From an uncultured Bacteroidales bacterium (GTDB lineage Bacteria; Bacteroidota; Bacteroidia; Bacteroidales; UBA932), in assembly GCA_934667175.1 (NCBI GenBank), contig CAKULN010000032.1, positions 1 through 31,286 on the forward strand: 31,286 nt of DNA. Direction: 5' to 3'. The translations under genes and the position numbers were made by a program. The notes under the pieces are model-generated. The model saw only the letters and a list, made by a program, of their open reading frames with translations. It ran no database searches and had not been told where the DNA came from. Shown one piece after another: positions 16,062-24,077 of this stretch (positions are counted from its first letter, which is position 1; every line of letters starts with the position of its first letter).

Positions 16062-16439
16062 ATGGCAAGAATAGCCGGTGTTGATTTACCGAACAACAAA
16101 AGGGGTGAGATAGGTCTCACCTACATCTACGGTATCGGCCGCAGCTCCGCGAGAGAGATTCTCCAGAAGTGCGGAATCGATTACGACATCAAGGTCGGTG
16201 AATGGAATGATGATCAGGTTGCCGCTATCCGTACCCTCATCACTGAGGAGTATAAGATTGAGGGTGAGCTTCGTTCCTCCGTCCAGATGAACATCAAACG
16301 ACTGATGGATATCGGTTGCTACAGAGGTATCCGTCATCGTATCGGTCTTCCTGTACGTGGTCAGAGCACAAAGAACAATGCCCGTACAAGAAAGGGAAAG
16401 AAGAAGACCGTCGCAAACAAGAAGAAGGCGACCAAGTAA
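16062..16439 (+). CDS. rpsM: 30S ribosomal protein S13
   Basis: S13 contacts the P-site tRNA and forms bridges to the large subunit. The 125 residues begin [20 protein letters not shown] and include [14 protein letters not shown] and the conserved [20 protein letters not shown]. The C-terminal tail is strongly basic ([16 protein letters not shown]). Confidence 0.98.
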   Translation: MARIAGVDLPNNKRGEIGLTYIYGIGRSSAREILQKCGIDYDIKVGEWNDDQVAAIRTLITEEYKIEGELRSSVQMNIKRLMDIGCYRGIRHRIGLPVRGQSTKNNARTRKGKKKTVANKKKATK

Positions 16440-16452
16440 AACTAGATGAATT

Positions 16453-16839
16453 ATGGCAAAGAAAACAACATCATCAAAGAGAGTTGTCAAGGTTGAGGCT
16501 ACGGGCCAGGCCCATATTTCATCAACCTTCAATAATGTGATCATTTCCCTGACCAACAATCAGGGGCAGGTGATCAGTTGGTCCTCAGCCGGCAAGAGCG
16601 GCTTCAGAGGTTCCAAGAAGAACACCCCTTACGCCGCTCAGGTGGCTGCCGAGGATGCCGCCAAGACCGCTTTCGACGCAGGTCTCCGCAAGGTGAAAGT
16701 CTTCGTCAAGGGTCCTGGAGCCGGCCGTGAGTCCGCCATCAGGACCATCAACAATGCTGGAATCGTTGTCACTGAGATTGTCGACGTGACCCCGATGCCA
16801 CACAACGGATGTAGACCAAAAGGCCGTCGTAAAGTCTAA
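16453..16839 (+). CDS. rpsK: 30S ribosomal protein S11
   Basis: S11 is part of the platform that supports mRNA-tRNA contacts in the E site. The 128-residue protein has [33 protein letters not shown] and the conserved end [17 protein letters not shown]. The start is 13 bases after rpsM. Confidence 0.98.
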   Translation: MAKKTTSSKRVVKVEATGQAHISSTFNNVIISLTNNQGQVISWSSAGKSGFRGSKKNTPYAAQVAAEDAAKTAFDAGLRKVKVFVKGPGAGRESAIRTINNAGIVVTEIVDVTPMPHNGCRPKGRRKV

Positions 16840-16864
16840 TCAATGAATTAAAATAAAAATTACT

Positions 16865-17467
16865 ATGGCAAGATATATTGGTCCAAGCACTAAGATCGCC
16901 CGCAAGTTCGGCGAGCCTATATTCGGAAGCGACAAGGATTTCGAGAAGAGAAACTATCCTCCGGGACAGCATGGTCTGGCGGCGAAGCGCAAGAAGCAGC
17001 GTGAGTATGGAATCCAGCTCAAGGAAAAGCAGAAGGTCAGATACATGTATGGCCTTCTTGAGCGCCAGTTCCACAACACCTATCTTAAGGCTTCCAAGAT
17101 GGCGGGTCTGAGAGGTGAGAACCTCCTCCTCCTCCTTGAGTCAAGACTTGACAACGTTGTCTACAGAATGGGCATCGCTCCTACAAGGGCCGCCGCGAGA
17201 CAGCTTGTAAGCCACGCTCACATCACCCTCAACGGTGAGGTCTGCAACATTCCTTCCGTTCAGGTGAAACCTGGGGATGTGGTTGCGGTCAGGGAGCGCT
17301 CAAAGAGCCTTGAGGTCATTCAGAAGGCTGTCGCTTCAGCTCCTAAATATTCATGGATCGAGTTTGACCCTAAGGCGCTTTCAGGCAAGTTCCTGAATCT
17401 CCCTGCAAGGGCAGACATCCCTGAGAACATCAACGAACAGCTCATCGTAGACCTGTACTCTAAGTAG
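16865..17467 (+). CDS. rpsD: 30S ribosomal protein S4
   Basis: S4 initiates 16S rRNA assembly and in many bacteria represses its operon. The 200-residue protein begins [20 protein letters not shown], a form without the N-terminal zinc cysteines, and carries the S4 RNA-binding domain ([20 protein letters not shown], then [16 protein letters not shown]). It directly precedes rpoA. Confidence 0.98.
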   Translation: MARYIGPSTKIARKFGEPIFGSDKDFEKRNYPPGQHGLAAKRKKQREYGIQLKEKQKVRYMYGLLERQFHNTYLKASKMAGLRGENLLLLLESRLDNVVYRMGIAPTRAAARQLVSHAHITLNGEVCNIPSVQVKPGDVVAVRERSKSLEVIQKAVASAPKYSWIEFDPKALSGKFLNLPARADIPENINEQLIVDLYSK

Positions 17468-17491
17468 AATTAACACCCAAAAAGAATTAAT

Positions 17492-18499
17492 ATGGCAATC
17501 TTGGCATTTCAGAAACCGGACAAGGTGATAATGCTCGAAGGCACCGATACAGTCGGCCGCTTCGAATTCAGGCCTCTTGAGCCTGGGTACGGGCAGACCA
17601 TCGGCAATGCTCTCAGACGCATTCTTCTCGCCTCTCTGGAAGGTTTTGCTATCAGCCAGATCAGGATTTCCGGCGTGGATCAAGAGTTCGCGACGATTCC
17701 TGGTGTGATCGAGGGGATGCAGGACGTCATCCTGAACCTTAAGCAAGTAAGGTTCAAGAGGATGGTCGATTCCGTAGACTCTGAGGTAGCGAACATTGTG
17801 ATTAGCGGTAAGAATGAGTTTACCGCGGAGGATATTTCTAAAGGATTGTCTTCTTTCAAGGTGTTGAACCCTGAGCAGCACATCTGCTCACTCGAACCGT
17901 CAGTCACTCTTGAGATTTCCTTGACCATCACCAAAGGCCGTGGATTCGTTCCGGCCGAGGAGATGAGGGAGGAGAACACACCGATAGGCACTGTCCTTGT
18001 CGATGCGGTCTACACACCTATCAGAAAGGTCAATTGGACGGTTGAGAACTGGCGTGTCGAGCAGAAGACCGACTACGAGAAGCTGAACCTTGAGATAATC
18101 ACTGACGGATCTATCTCTCCGAATATGGCGCTTCAGGAGGCGGCCAGTATCCTGATCTATCACTTCAAGCTTTTCACTGATGACAAGAAGATTTCCATCG
18201 AGAGCGCTGTCGAGTCCGACTCAAAGGAACTCGACGAGGAAAGCCTCAGGATGAGACATCTTCTTCTCACCAAGCTTTCAGACATGGGGCTCTCCGTGAG
18301 GGCGTACAACTGTCTGAAGGCCGCTGACATCGACACATTCGCGGACCTTGTTTCCTATTCAAGGAATGAACTCATGAAGTTCAGGAATTTCGGAAAGAAG
18401 TCCCTCAATGAGATCGACCAGCTTGTGGAGAAGATGAAGCTCCAGTTCGGGATGGATGTAAGAAAATATAATATTGAACCCAAGAAAAAGAACGCATAG
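17492..18499 (+). CDS. rpoA: DNA-directed RNA polymerase subunit alpha
   Basis: Alpha dimerises to seed RNA polymerase assembly and its C-terminal domain contacts promoter DNA and activators. The 335-residue product has the N-terminal assembly domain ([22 protein letters not shown] near residues 29-50) and a C-terminal helix-hairpin-helix domain around residues 255-320 ([20 protein letters not shown], then [11 protein letters not shown]). It ends with a Lys-rich tail (EPKKKNA). It is 2 bases from rplQ. Confidence 0.98.
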   Translation: MAILAFQKPDKVIMLEGTDTVGRFEFRPLEPGYGQTIGNALRRILLASLEGFAISQIRISGVDQEFATIPGVIEGMQDVILNLKQVRFKRMVDSVDSEVANIVISGKNEFTAEDISKGLSSFKVLNPEQHICSLEPSVTLEISLTITKGRGFVPAEEMREENTPIGTVLVDAVYTPIRKVNWTVENWRVEQKTDYEKLNLEIITDGSISPNMALQEAASILIYHFKLFTDDKKISIESAVESDSKELDEESLRMRHLLLTKLSDMGLSVRAYNCLKAADIDTFADLVSYSRNELMKFRNFGKKSLNEIDQLVEKMKLQFGMDVRKYNIEPKKKNA

Positions 18500-18501
18500 A
18501 A

Positions 18502-18990
18502 ATGAGGCACAATAAAGCAATCAATCATCTTGGCCGCAAGTCAGGCCACCGCAAGGCTCTGTTGGCCAACCTGGCGACTTCTTTGATAATGCACAAGAGG
18601 ATCACGACAACTGTGGCTAAGGCCAAGGCCCTTAAGTCTTATGTTGAACCTCTCATCACCAAGTCAAAGGAAGACACGACTCATTCCCGCAGAACCGTTT
18701 TCAGCTACCTTAAGAACAAGGAGGCTGTCAAGGAACTCTTCGGGGTGATCTCTGCGAAGATCGCGGACCGTCCGGGAGGCTACACCCGCGTACTGCACCT
18801 TGGCTTCCGTCAGGGTGACGGAGCCGACATGGCTCTCATCGAGCTTGTGGACTTCAACGAGGCCGCTCTTGTAAGCAAGAAGGAGGAGAAGAAGTCAACA
18901 CGTCGAAGCCGCGCCAAGAAGGCGGACGCTCCGAAGGTTGAGGAGGCTCCTGCCGAGGCTCCTGCACAGGAGGCTCCGAAGGCTGAGTAA
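18502..18990 (+). CDS. rplQ: 50S ribosomal protein L17 with acidic/Ala-Pro-rich tail
   Basis: L17 lies near the exit tunnel opening. The first 125 or so residues are the normal family core ([39 protein letters not shown]). A further 35 or so residues form a low-complexity tail: first basic ([16 protein letters not shown]), then repeated E-A-P and A-P-A units. Such tails are frequent on Bacteroidota L17. A strong terminator follows, so this gene ends the operon. Confidence 0.97.
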   Translation: MRHNKAINHLGRKSGHRKALLANLATSLIMHKRITTTVAKAKALKSYVEPLITKSKEDTTHSRRTVFSYLKNKEAVKELFGVISAKIADRPGGYTRVLHLGFRQGDGADMALIELVDFNEAALVSKKEEKKSTRRSRAKKADAPKVEEAPAEAPAQEAPKAE

Positions 18991-19012
18991 CAGCTGGAGC
19001 AGGCATGAATAT

Positions 19013-19043
19013 AATGGCGGCTGGCATCCAGTCGCCATTTTTT
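19013..19043 (+). terminator. Intrinsic terminator of the ribosomal operon
   Basis: A 12-pair stem (19013-19024 with 19028-19039, one G-T pair) around the loop CAT is followed at once by a T run to 19043. It starts 22 bases past the rplQ stop. Stem strength and T tract make this the most convincing terminator in the window. Confidence 0.9.
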
Positions 19044-19089
19044 CAATCTTTTTTGTCATCAAATATGGTAAAGGTCACCACATTTTTCT

Positions 19090-19097
19090 TATATTTG
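19090..19097 (+). promoter_or_regulatory. Putative -7 element of the hppA promoter
   Basis: TATATTTG matches TAnnTTTG exactly. It leaves a leader of about 60 bases to the ATG at 19166. No TTTG is found at the proper upstream spacing. Confidence 0.55.
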
Positions 19098-19107
19098 TGG
19101 TCTAGGA

Positions 19108-19129
19108 GGGTTCGTGGAACCTTTTTTTT
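19108..19129 (+). terminator. Small hairpin with T8 in the hppA leader
   Basis: GGTTC at 19109-19113 pairs with GAACC at 19117-19121 (plus one G-T pair) and eight T residues follow (19122-19129). It lies just downstream of the predicted hppA transcription start. It could be a second, back-up terminator for the ribosomal operon or a leader structure of hppA. Confidence 0.5.
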
Positions 19130-19165
19130 GGTGAAATAATATAAATCGTTATAACTAATCAATTT

Positions 19166-21355
19166 ATGAATTATCTGTTTTATTTCGTGCCAGCGGCTTC
19201 TGTGATAGCCCTCTTCTTTGCATGGCTCTTTTACCATCAGATGAAGAAAGAGAATGAAGGTACACCGACAATGAAGGAGATCGCCCAGTATGTCCGTGAG
19301 GGCGCTATGGCATATCTCAAACAACAGTACAAGGTTGTTGGAATTGTCTTTGTGATTTTGGCAGTCTTGTTCAGCATCCTTGCTTTCGGTTTCGGAGTGC
19401 AGAACAAGTGGGTGCCTTTCGCGTTCCTGACCGGAGGATTCTTCTCCGCCCTTGCCGGCTACATCGGCATGAGGACAGCCACTTACGCTTCCGCCAGGAC
19501 AGCCAACGCTGTCAGCAAGTCCCTTAATTCTGGTCTTAAACTGGCTTTCCGTTCCGGAGCCGTGATGGGTTTGACCGTCGTGGGTCTTGGCCTTCTCGAC
19601 ATCTCGATCTGGTGGGTGGTCCTCAATGCTTTTGTCCATGAGGCCAGCGAGTCTCAGACCCTTGTTGTCATTACTACCACTATGCTTACTTTCGGAATGG
19701 GCGCATCTACCCAGGCCCTCTTCGCCAGGGTTGGCGGCGGCATCTACACCAAGGCCGCTGATGTGGGAGCCGACATTGTCGGGAAAGTCGAGCAGGACAT
19801 CCCTGAGGATGACCCGAGGAACCCTGCCACGATCGCAGACAACGTGGGTGACAATGTGGGTGACGTGGCCGGAATGGGTGCTGACCTTTACGAGTCGTAT
19901 TGCGGTTCGGTGCTCGCTACGATGGCACTCGGAGCATCAGCTTTCTTCGGAGATGTCGACGCGCAGATGAGAGCCATCATCGCCCCGATGATGATCGCGG
20001 CCATCGGTGTGGTTCTTTCCATCATCGGCATCTACGCCGTAAGGACAAAGGAGGGGGCGGGGCTTCAGCAGCTGCTCAAGTCGCTCAGCATCGGGACCAA
20101 CCTCAGCGCCTGCCTTATCGCCGTGCTTACATTCATAGTGTTCTACGTGCTTGGTTTCAGCAATTGGTGGCAGCTCAGCCTGTCGGTGATCGCCGGTCTG
20201 CTTTCCGGAGTCATTATCGGCAAGGCCACGGAGTATTACACGTCACATTCCTACAAACCGACACAGGATCTGGCCGAGAGCTCTCAGACCGGTCCTGCCA
20301 CCGTCATCATCAACGGTATCGGTCTGGGAATGATTTCAACCTGTGTTCCTGTCGTGACGATTGTGGCCGCCATCCTGATTTCCTACCTTTGCGCTACAGG
20401 CTTCTCCTTTGATCCTGCCTACCTCAGCAACGGTCTGTACGGAATCAGCATCGCGGCTGTCGGAATGCTTTCCACCCTTGGAATAACCCTTGCCACGGAT
20501 GCCTACGGTCCTATCGCGGACAATGCTGGAGGAAACGCGCAGATGAGCGAGCTGGATCCTGAGGTCCGCCGCCGTACCGACACCCTTGACGCCCTCGGCA
20601 ACACAACCGCCGCCACAGGAAAGGGCTTTGCCATCGGCTCGGCCGCCCTCACCGCTCTCGCTCTCCTCGCTTCTTACATTGAAGAGATCAAGATCGGTCT
20701 CCAGCATGCGGGAGTTCTTCTTCTTGAAGTCGGTGGCAAGATTGTCAAAGTGACAGAGGCCACCATCCCGGAGATTGTGAACTATTATCAGGTCAACCTG
20801 ATGAATCCGCGTGTCCTCGCCGGAGTCTTTGTGGGTGCCATGATGGCATTCCTCTTCTGCGGAATGACAATGAACGCCGTGGGACGCGCCGCACAGAAAA
20901 TGGTAGTCGAGGTCCGTCGCCAGTTCAGGGAGATAAAAGGCATTCTTGAGGGTAAGCAACGTCCTGACTACAAGCGTTGTGTGGAGATTTCGACAAAGGC
21001 CGCCCAGCATGAGATGATTGTTCCTTCACTCACTGCGATCATCGTTCCTGTTCTGGTTGGTATCATTCTTGGAGAGGCAGGTGTCATGGGACTTCTCATC
21101 GGCGGACTTGGCGCCGGATTCATCCTTGCGATCTTCCTCGCTAATTCAGGAGGCGCATGGGACAATGCCAAGAAATACGTTGAGGATGGGCATTTCGGCG
21201 GCAAGAACTCCGTCAACCATCATGCTACCGTTGTCGGAGACACTGTCGGAGATCCTTTCAAAGACACGTCCGGACCGTCATTGAACATCCTTATCAAGTT
21301 GATGAGCATGGTCTCAATCGTGATGGCAGGACTTATTGTCATGATACACGGTTGA
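19166..21355 (+). CDS. hppA: K+-stimulated membrane-bound pyrophosphatase (H+ or Na+ pump)
   Basis: This polytopic inner-membrane enzyme couples hydrolysis of inorganic diphosphate to export of H+ and/or Na+. The 729-residue sequence has the substrate-binding signature [11 protein letters not shown] at 199-209, followed by [16 protein letters not shown] at 225-240, and [10 protein letters not shown] and [13 protein letters not shown] near 475-487. The residue after GNTT is Ala482, where K+-independent enzymes carry Lys, so this is predicted to be the K+-dependent class. The N-terminal region shows several hydrophobic segments and the C-terminus repeats an Asp-rich motif ([15 protein letters not shown]). 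Pumped ion cannot be decided by eye. It has its own promoter after the ribosomal terminator. Confidence 0.96.
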   Translation: MNYLFYFVPAASVIALFFAWLFYHQMKKENEGTPTMKEIAQYVREGAMAYLKQQYKVVGIVFVILAVLFSILAFGFGVQNKWVPFAFLTGGFFSALAGYIGMRTATYASARTANAVSKSLNSGLKLAFRSGAVMGLTVVGLGLLDISIWWVVLNAFVHEASESQTLVVITTTMLTFGMGASTQALFARVGGGIYTKAADVGADIVGKVEQDIPEDDPRNPATIADNVGDNVGDVAGMGADLYESYCGSVLATMALGASAFFGDVDAQMRAIIAPMMIAAIGVVLSIIGIYAVRTKEGAGLQQLLKSLSIGTNLSACLIAVLTFIVFYVLGFSNWWQLSLSVIAGLLSGVIIGKATEYYTSHSYKPTQDLAESSQTGPATVIINGIGLGMISTCVPVVTIVAAILISYLCATGFSFDPAYLSNGLYGISIAAVGMLSTLGITLATDAYGPIADNAGGNAQMSELDPEVRRRTDTLDALGNTTAATGKGFAIGSAALTALALLASYIEEIKIGLQHAGVLLLEVGGKIVKVTEATIPEIVNYYQVNLMNPRVLAGVFVGAMMAFLFCGMTMNAVGRAAQKMVVEVRRQFREIKGILEGKQRPDYKRCVEISTKAAQHEMIVPSLTAIIVPVLVGIILGEAGVMGLLIGGLGAGFILAIFLANSGGAWDNAKKYVEDGHFGGKNSVNHHATVVGDTVGDPFKDTSGPSLNILIKLMSMVSIVMAGLIVMIHG

Positions 21356-21384
21356 TGAATATGACGAACTTACATTAATATAAG

Positions 21385-22437
21385 ATGAAAAAAGTAACCA
21401 TCAGAGATGTGGCGAGAGAAGCCGGGGTGTCAGTCACCCTGGTTTCTTTCGTGATGAATGCTAAAATGGGTAAGGACGGCAGGCTGGACTGCCCGGTCAA
21501 TCCGGACACGGCAGAGCGGGTCCTTCAGGTGGCCAAGAAACTCGGCTACAGACGAAACAATGCGGCTGCGTCGCTGCGGAGCGGCCGGTCGCACTCCATC
21601 GCGGTGATTGTCTCAGACATCGCGAACCCGTTTTTTGCTGAGATCTGTAGAAACATTGAAAACATCGCCTATAAGGATGGGTTCACTGTGATTTTCGCAA
21701 GCTCGGAGGAGAACCCGCATAAGCTTGCCCATCTGGTCGAGACCATGGTTGGGTACAATGTGGAGGGTCTAATCGTGGCTCCTTGTCTCGGAGCTGAGGC
21801 GGCGTTGGCGAGAGCGATCAGCATCGGCATCCCTACAGTCTTGATCGACAGGAATATGCCGGGAGATGAATTTGGTCGTGTCCTTGTCGACAACGTTGAC
21901 GCCGGCAAGATGGCCACAAAGTACTTGCTCCATCAAGGATTCGGCAAGATCGAGATGATCTCCTATAAGTCCGGCGTGACCAGTTTGACGGACAGAGAGT
22001 CTGGCTACGCCACGGCGATGGACGAGGCCGGCCTGAAAGATGACATAAGGGTCCACAAGATTGAATATGACACCGAGGCCGCGAAGAAAGATGTCATCGA
22101 AGTGCTGCGTGAGGCGGCCAAGCGTGGGACGGAGGCGTTCATCCTTCCGACCAAGAGGATAGCCATGTACGGCTTCAACGCCCTCAACGCCCTTGGCTTG
22201 AGCATGCCTAAGGATTTCTCCTTCGTCTGCTTCGACGAGAGCGATGTCTACGAGCTGAACAAGCCGGTTGTGCCTCACATCATCCAGCCTCTGTCAGAGA
22301 TCGCTGTCAAGTCCTTTGATCTTCTTCAGAAGATGATAGAGGGTGACGTGGCGGCAGAGGAAAAGACCTCCCTGCTTAAGGTTAAACTTGTGCTGGGAGG
22401 CCGTTTCGGTGGGGAATCGACAGAAGCGTCGTTCTAG
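21385..22437 (+). CDS. LacI-family transcriptional regulator
   Basis: The 350-residue protein begins with the LacI-type helix-turn-helix and hinge (VTIRDVAREAGVSVTLVSFV, then LGYRRNNAAASLRSGRS), followed by a periplasmic-binding-protein-like sensor domain (SHSIAVIVSDIANPFFAEI, FDLLQKMIEG). The segment after the recognition helix is longer than usual (MNAKMGKDGRLDCPVNPDTAERV). Target and effector are unknown: no sugar-utilisation genes are close by, and the neighbours are hppA, 29 bases upstream on the same strand, and convergent purE. Co-transcription with hppA is possible. The stop codon overlaps that of purE. Confidence 0.9.
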   Translation: MKKVTIRDVAREAGVSVTLVSFVMNAKMGKDGRLDCPVNPDTAERVLQVAKKLGYRRNNAAASLRSGRSHSIAVIVSDIANPFFAEICRNIENIAYKDGFTVIFASSEENPHKLAHLVETMVGYNVEGLIVAPCLGAEAALARAISIGIPTVLIDRNMPGDEFGRVLVDNVDAGKMATKYLLHQGFGKIEMISYKSGVTSLTDRESGYATAMDEAGLKDDIRVHKIEYDTEAAKKDVIEVLREAAKRGTEAFILPTKRIAMYGFNALNALGLSMPKDFSFVCFDESDVYELNKPVVPHIIQPLSEIAVKSFDLLQKMIEGDVAAEEKTSLLKVKLVLGGRFGGESTEASF

Positions 22438-22904
22438 ATAGTCGTATTGTAGATTTTTTCAGCTTGAGCCTTGCGGTAGGCATCTAGCTTTTCTGAGACC
22501 ACAGTGTCTTGGAGGGCGAGGATTTCTGCCGCAAGGATAGCTGCATTCTTGGCTCCTCCGATCGCGACAGTCGCCACCGGAATTCCTGTCGGCATCTGAA
22601 CCATTGACAGAAGTGAATCCAACCCGCCGAGGGCCTTGGTCTGCATCGGCACGGCGATCACAGGCAAAGTTGTGAGTCCTGCCGCTACTCCGGCGAGGTG
22701 TGCGGCGCCGCCGGCTCCGGCGATGACCACCCCGAACCCACGTCCTTTGAGGGCTTTGGTATATTCAAACATAAGTTCCGGGGTTCTGTGGGCGCTGATC
22801 ACCCTTTTTTCAAACTCGATCCCGAAGTCGGAAAGGATCTGCTCGGCTCCCGACATGACCTCATAGTCACTTGTGGAGCCCATGATAATTGCTACTTTCA
22901 GCAT
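22434..22904 (-). CDS. purE: 5-(carboxyamino)imidazole ribonucleotide mutase, PurE class I
   Basis: PurE converts N5-CAIR to CAIR in de novo purine synthesis. The 156-residue length and the motifs GSTSDYEVM (9-17), SAHRTPE (around 40-46) and the Gly-rich GAGGAAHLAGVAAGLT stretch mark a class I bacterial enzyme. purK, its usual partner, is not adjacent. The gene lies downstream of M16 and miaA on the same strand but is separated from miaA by a strong hairpin and a hairpin-rich element. Its 3' end shares the bases CTAG with the LacI-type gene, each using them for its own TAG stop. Confidence 0.96.
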   Translation of the reverse strand: MLKVAIIMGSTSDYEVMSGAEQILSDFGIEFEKRVISAHRTPELMFEYTKALKGRGFGVVIAGAGGAAHLAGVAAGLTTLPVIAVPMQTKALGGLDSLLSMVQMPTGIPVATVAIGGAKNAAILAAEILALQDTVVSEKLDAYRKAQAEKIYNTTI

Positions 22905-22973
22905 GGTGAATATTATAGAATATTATTAAGTTGTAAAAATTAATTAATGTAACGGAAAATAAAGGAATAAGGA

Positions 22974-23040
22974 GCGAAGCGACCGAAGGGGTTTCGGGGA
23001 ATCCTTTCCCCGTGCCCCTCAGGGGCTGTCACGAAGTGAC
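22974..23040. repeat. Row of five consecutive mini-hairpins upstream of purE
   Basis: Within 67 bases there are five small inverted repeats in line: GC-GAA-GC (22974-22980), CGAA/TTCG (22984-22996), GGGGAA/TTCCCC with loop TCCT (22996-23011), GCCCC/GGGGC with loop TCA (23014-23026) and GTCAC/GTGAC with loop GAA (23028-23040). The segment is GC-rich against an AT-rich flank and lies between miaA and purE. It may be a dispersed structured repeat or a purE leader structure. I could not match it to a known family. Confidence 0.55.
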
Positions 23041-23059
23041 TGGGGGTTGGATCATTAAA

Positions 23060-23091
23060 GACAGAGGTGTAAATTTATTTACACCTCTGTC
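23060..23091 (-). terminator. Perfect 14-bp hairpin overlapping the miaA stop
   Basis: Bases 23060-23073 pair without mismatch with 23078-23091 around loop TTTA. The miaA stop codon (23079-23081) and its last three codons lie in one arm. On the minus strand the hairpin is followed by TTTAATG, a weak T tract. It should end or strongly reduce transcription from miaA into purE. Confidence 0.75.
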
Positions 23092-24047
23092 CAATGGATC
23101 GTGATTCCGTCCTTTTCCATCCCCCTGAACCAAGTCATCTGCCGTTTGGCGAACTGGTGGATGGCATTGGCCAGCAGGGTGTGCATCTCCTCGTAAGTCA
23201 GGACGCCGAGGACGTACTGGGTGACGAATTTGTACTCAAGCCCGTAATAGACAAGATCTTCCGGCCTGATCCCGCTGTCAAGGAGTCCTTTGACCTCCTC
23301 GATCATCCCACCGGCCAGCCTCTCGTCAAGCCTCCGGTCAATCCTCGCGACACGTTCCTCTCTGCTGACGAGAGTCCCTATGTAGTACGGATTCTTCGGC
23401 ATGAAGCCGGTTCGTTTAACGGGATGCTCCCGCTCGTACATCGCCACCTCCAAGGCTCTGATTATCCTCCTTTTAGACTGAAGGACACCTTCGTCCGGAA
23501 GCGGCCCGTAGCCGCTTAGTTTGGCGATAAGGATCTCGGTATCGTACTTTTCGAGTTCTTCCCTCAGTTCCTCGTTCGGCGGCACTTGAGGCAAGGTGTA
23601 GCCGCAGGTCGCAGCCTGGATGTAAAGTCCAGTACCCCCGCACAGAATCGGAGTCTTGCCCCTGTCACGGATGTCTTTGCAGGCATATTCAAAGGCCTGC
23701 TGCCATTGGTAGAGGTCGAATCGTGTGCCGGCGGGCACAATGTCTATAAGGTGGTAGGGAACGTCGCCATATTCATTCAGGTCCTTTCCCGTCCCGATGT
23801 CCATGCCGCGATAGACCTGCCGTGAGTCCGCGGAGAGGATTTCCCCGTTGCCGCATTTCCGGGCCAGATCCACAGCGAAGCGCGTCTTCCCGGAGGCGGT
23901 GGGTCCAAGCACGACGATCAAATCAATCGCTCCGGAAGCATATTCATTGAATATGCCCCCGAAGTCGATGACCTCCGGTTCCGGAAGTGGAGCCGGGGGA
24001 GGAATGGGAATAGCCTCCCGCAGCTTGTTCTGTGGCTTTCTGCTCAT
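23079..24047 (-). CDS. miaA: tRNA dimethylallyltransferase
   Basis: MiaA adds a dimethylallyl group to A37 of tRNAs that read codons starting with U. The P-loop GPTASGKT is at residues 48-55 and is followed by SADSRQVYRGMDIGTGK, containing the conserved DSRQVY motif. LCGGTGLYIQA and KRRIIRALEV are further family segments. The 322-residue length includes a Pro-rich N-terminal extension of about 40 residues (IPIPPPAPLPEPE) not seen in typical MiaA; no internal ATG lies between it and the P-loop. The gene starts 30 bases after the M16 protease stop, so the two are probably co-transcribed. Confidence 0.95.
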   Translation of the reverse strand: MSRKPQNKLREAIPIPPPAPLPEPEVIDFGGIFNEYASGAIDLIVVLGPTASGKTRFAVDLARKCGNGEILSADSRQVYRGMDIGTGKDLNEYGDVPYHLIDIVPAGTRFDLYQWQQAFEYACKDIRDRGKTPILCGGTGLYIQAATCGYTLPQVPPNEELREELEKYDTEILIAKLSGYGPLPDEGVLQSKRRIIRALEVAMYEREHPVKRTGFMPKNPYYIGTLVSREERVARIDRRLDERLAGGMIEEVKGLLDSGIRPEDLVYYGLEYKFVTQYVLGVLTYEEMHTLLANAIHQFAKRQMTWFRGMEKDGITIHWTEV

Positions 24048-24077
24048 CCGTTATTAACCGAAAGATTTTATGGCCAT

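Noticed and set aside
20336..21010. 224-codon open frame antisense to hppA
   Set aside because: It is a shadow of a highly conserved gene and is rich in His, Arg and Glu as expected for a reverse reading.
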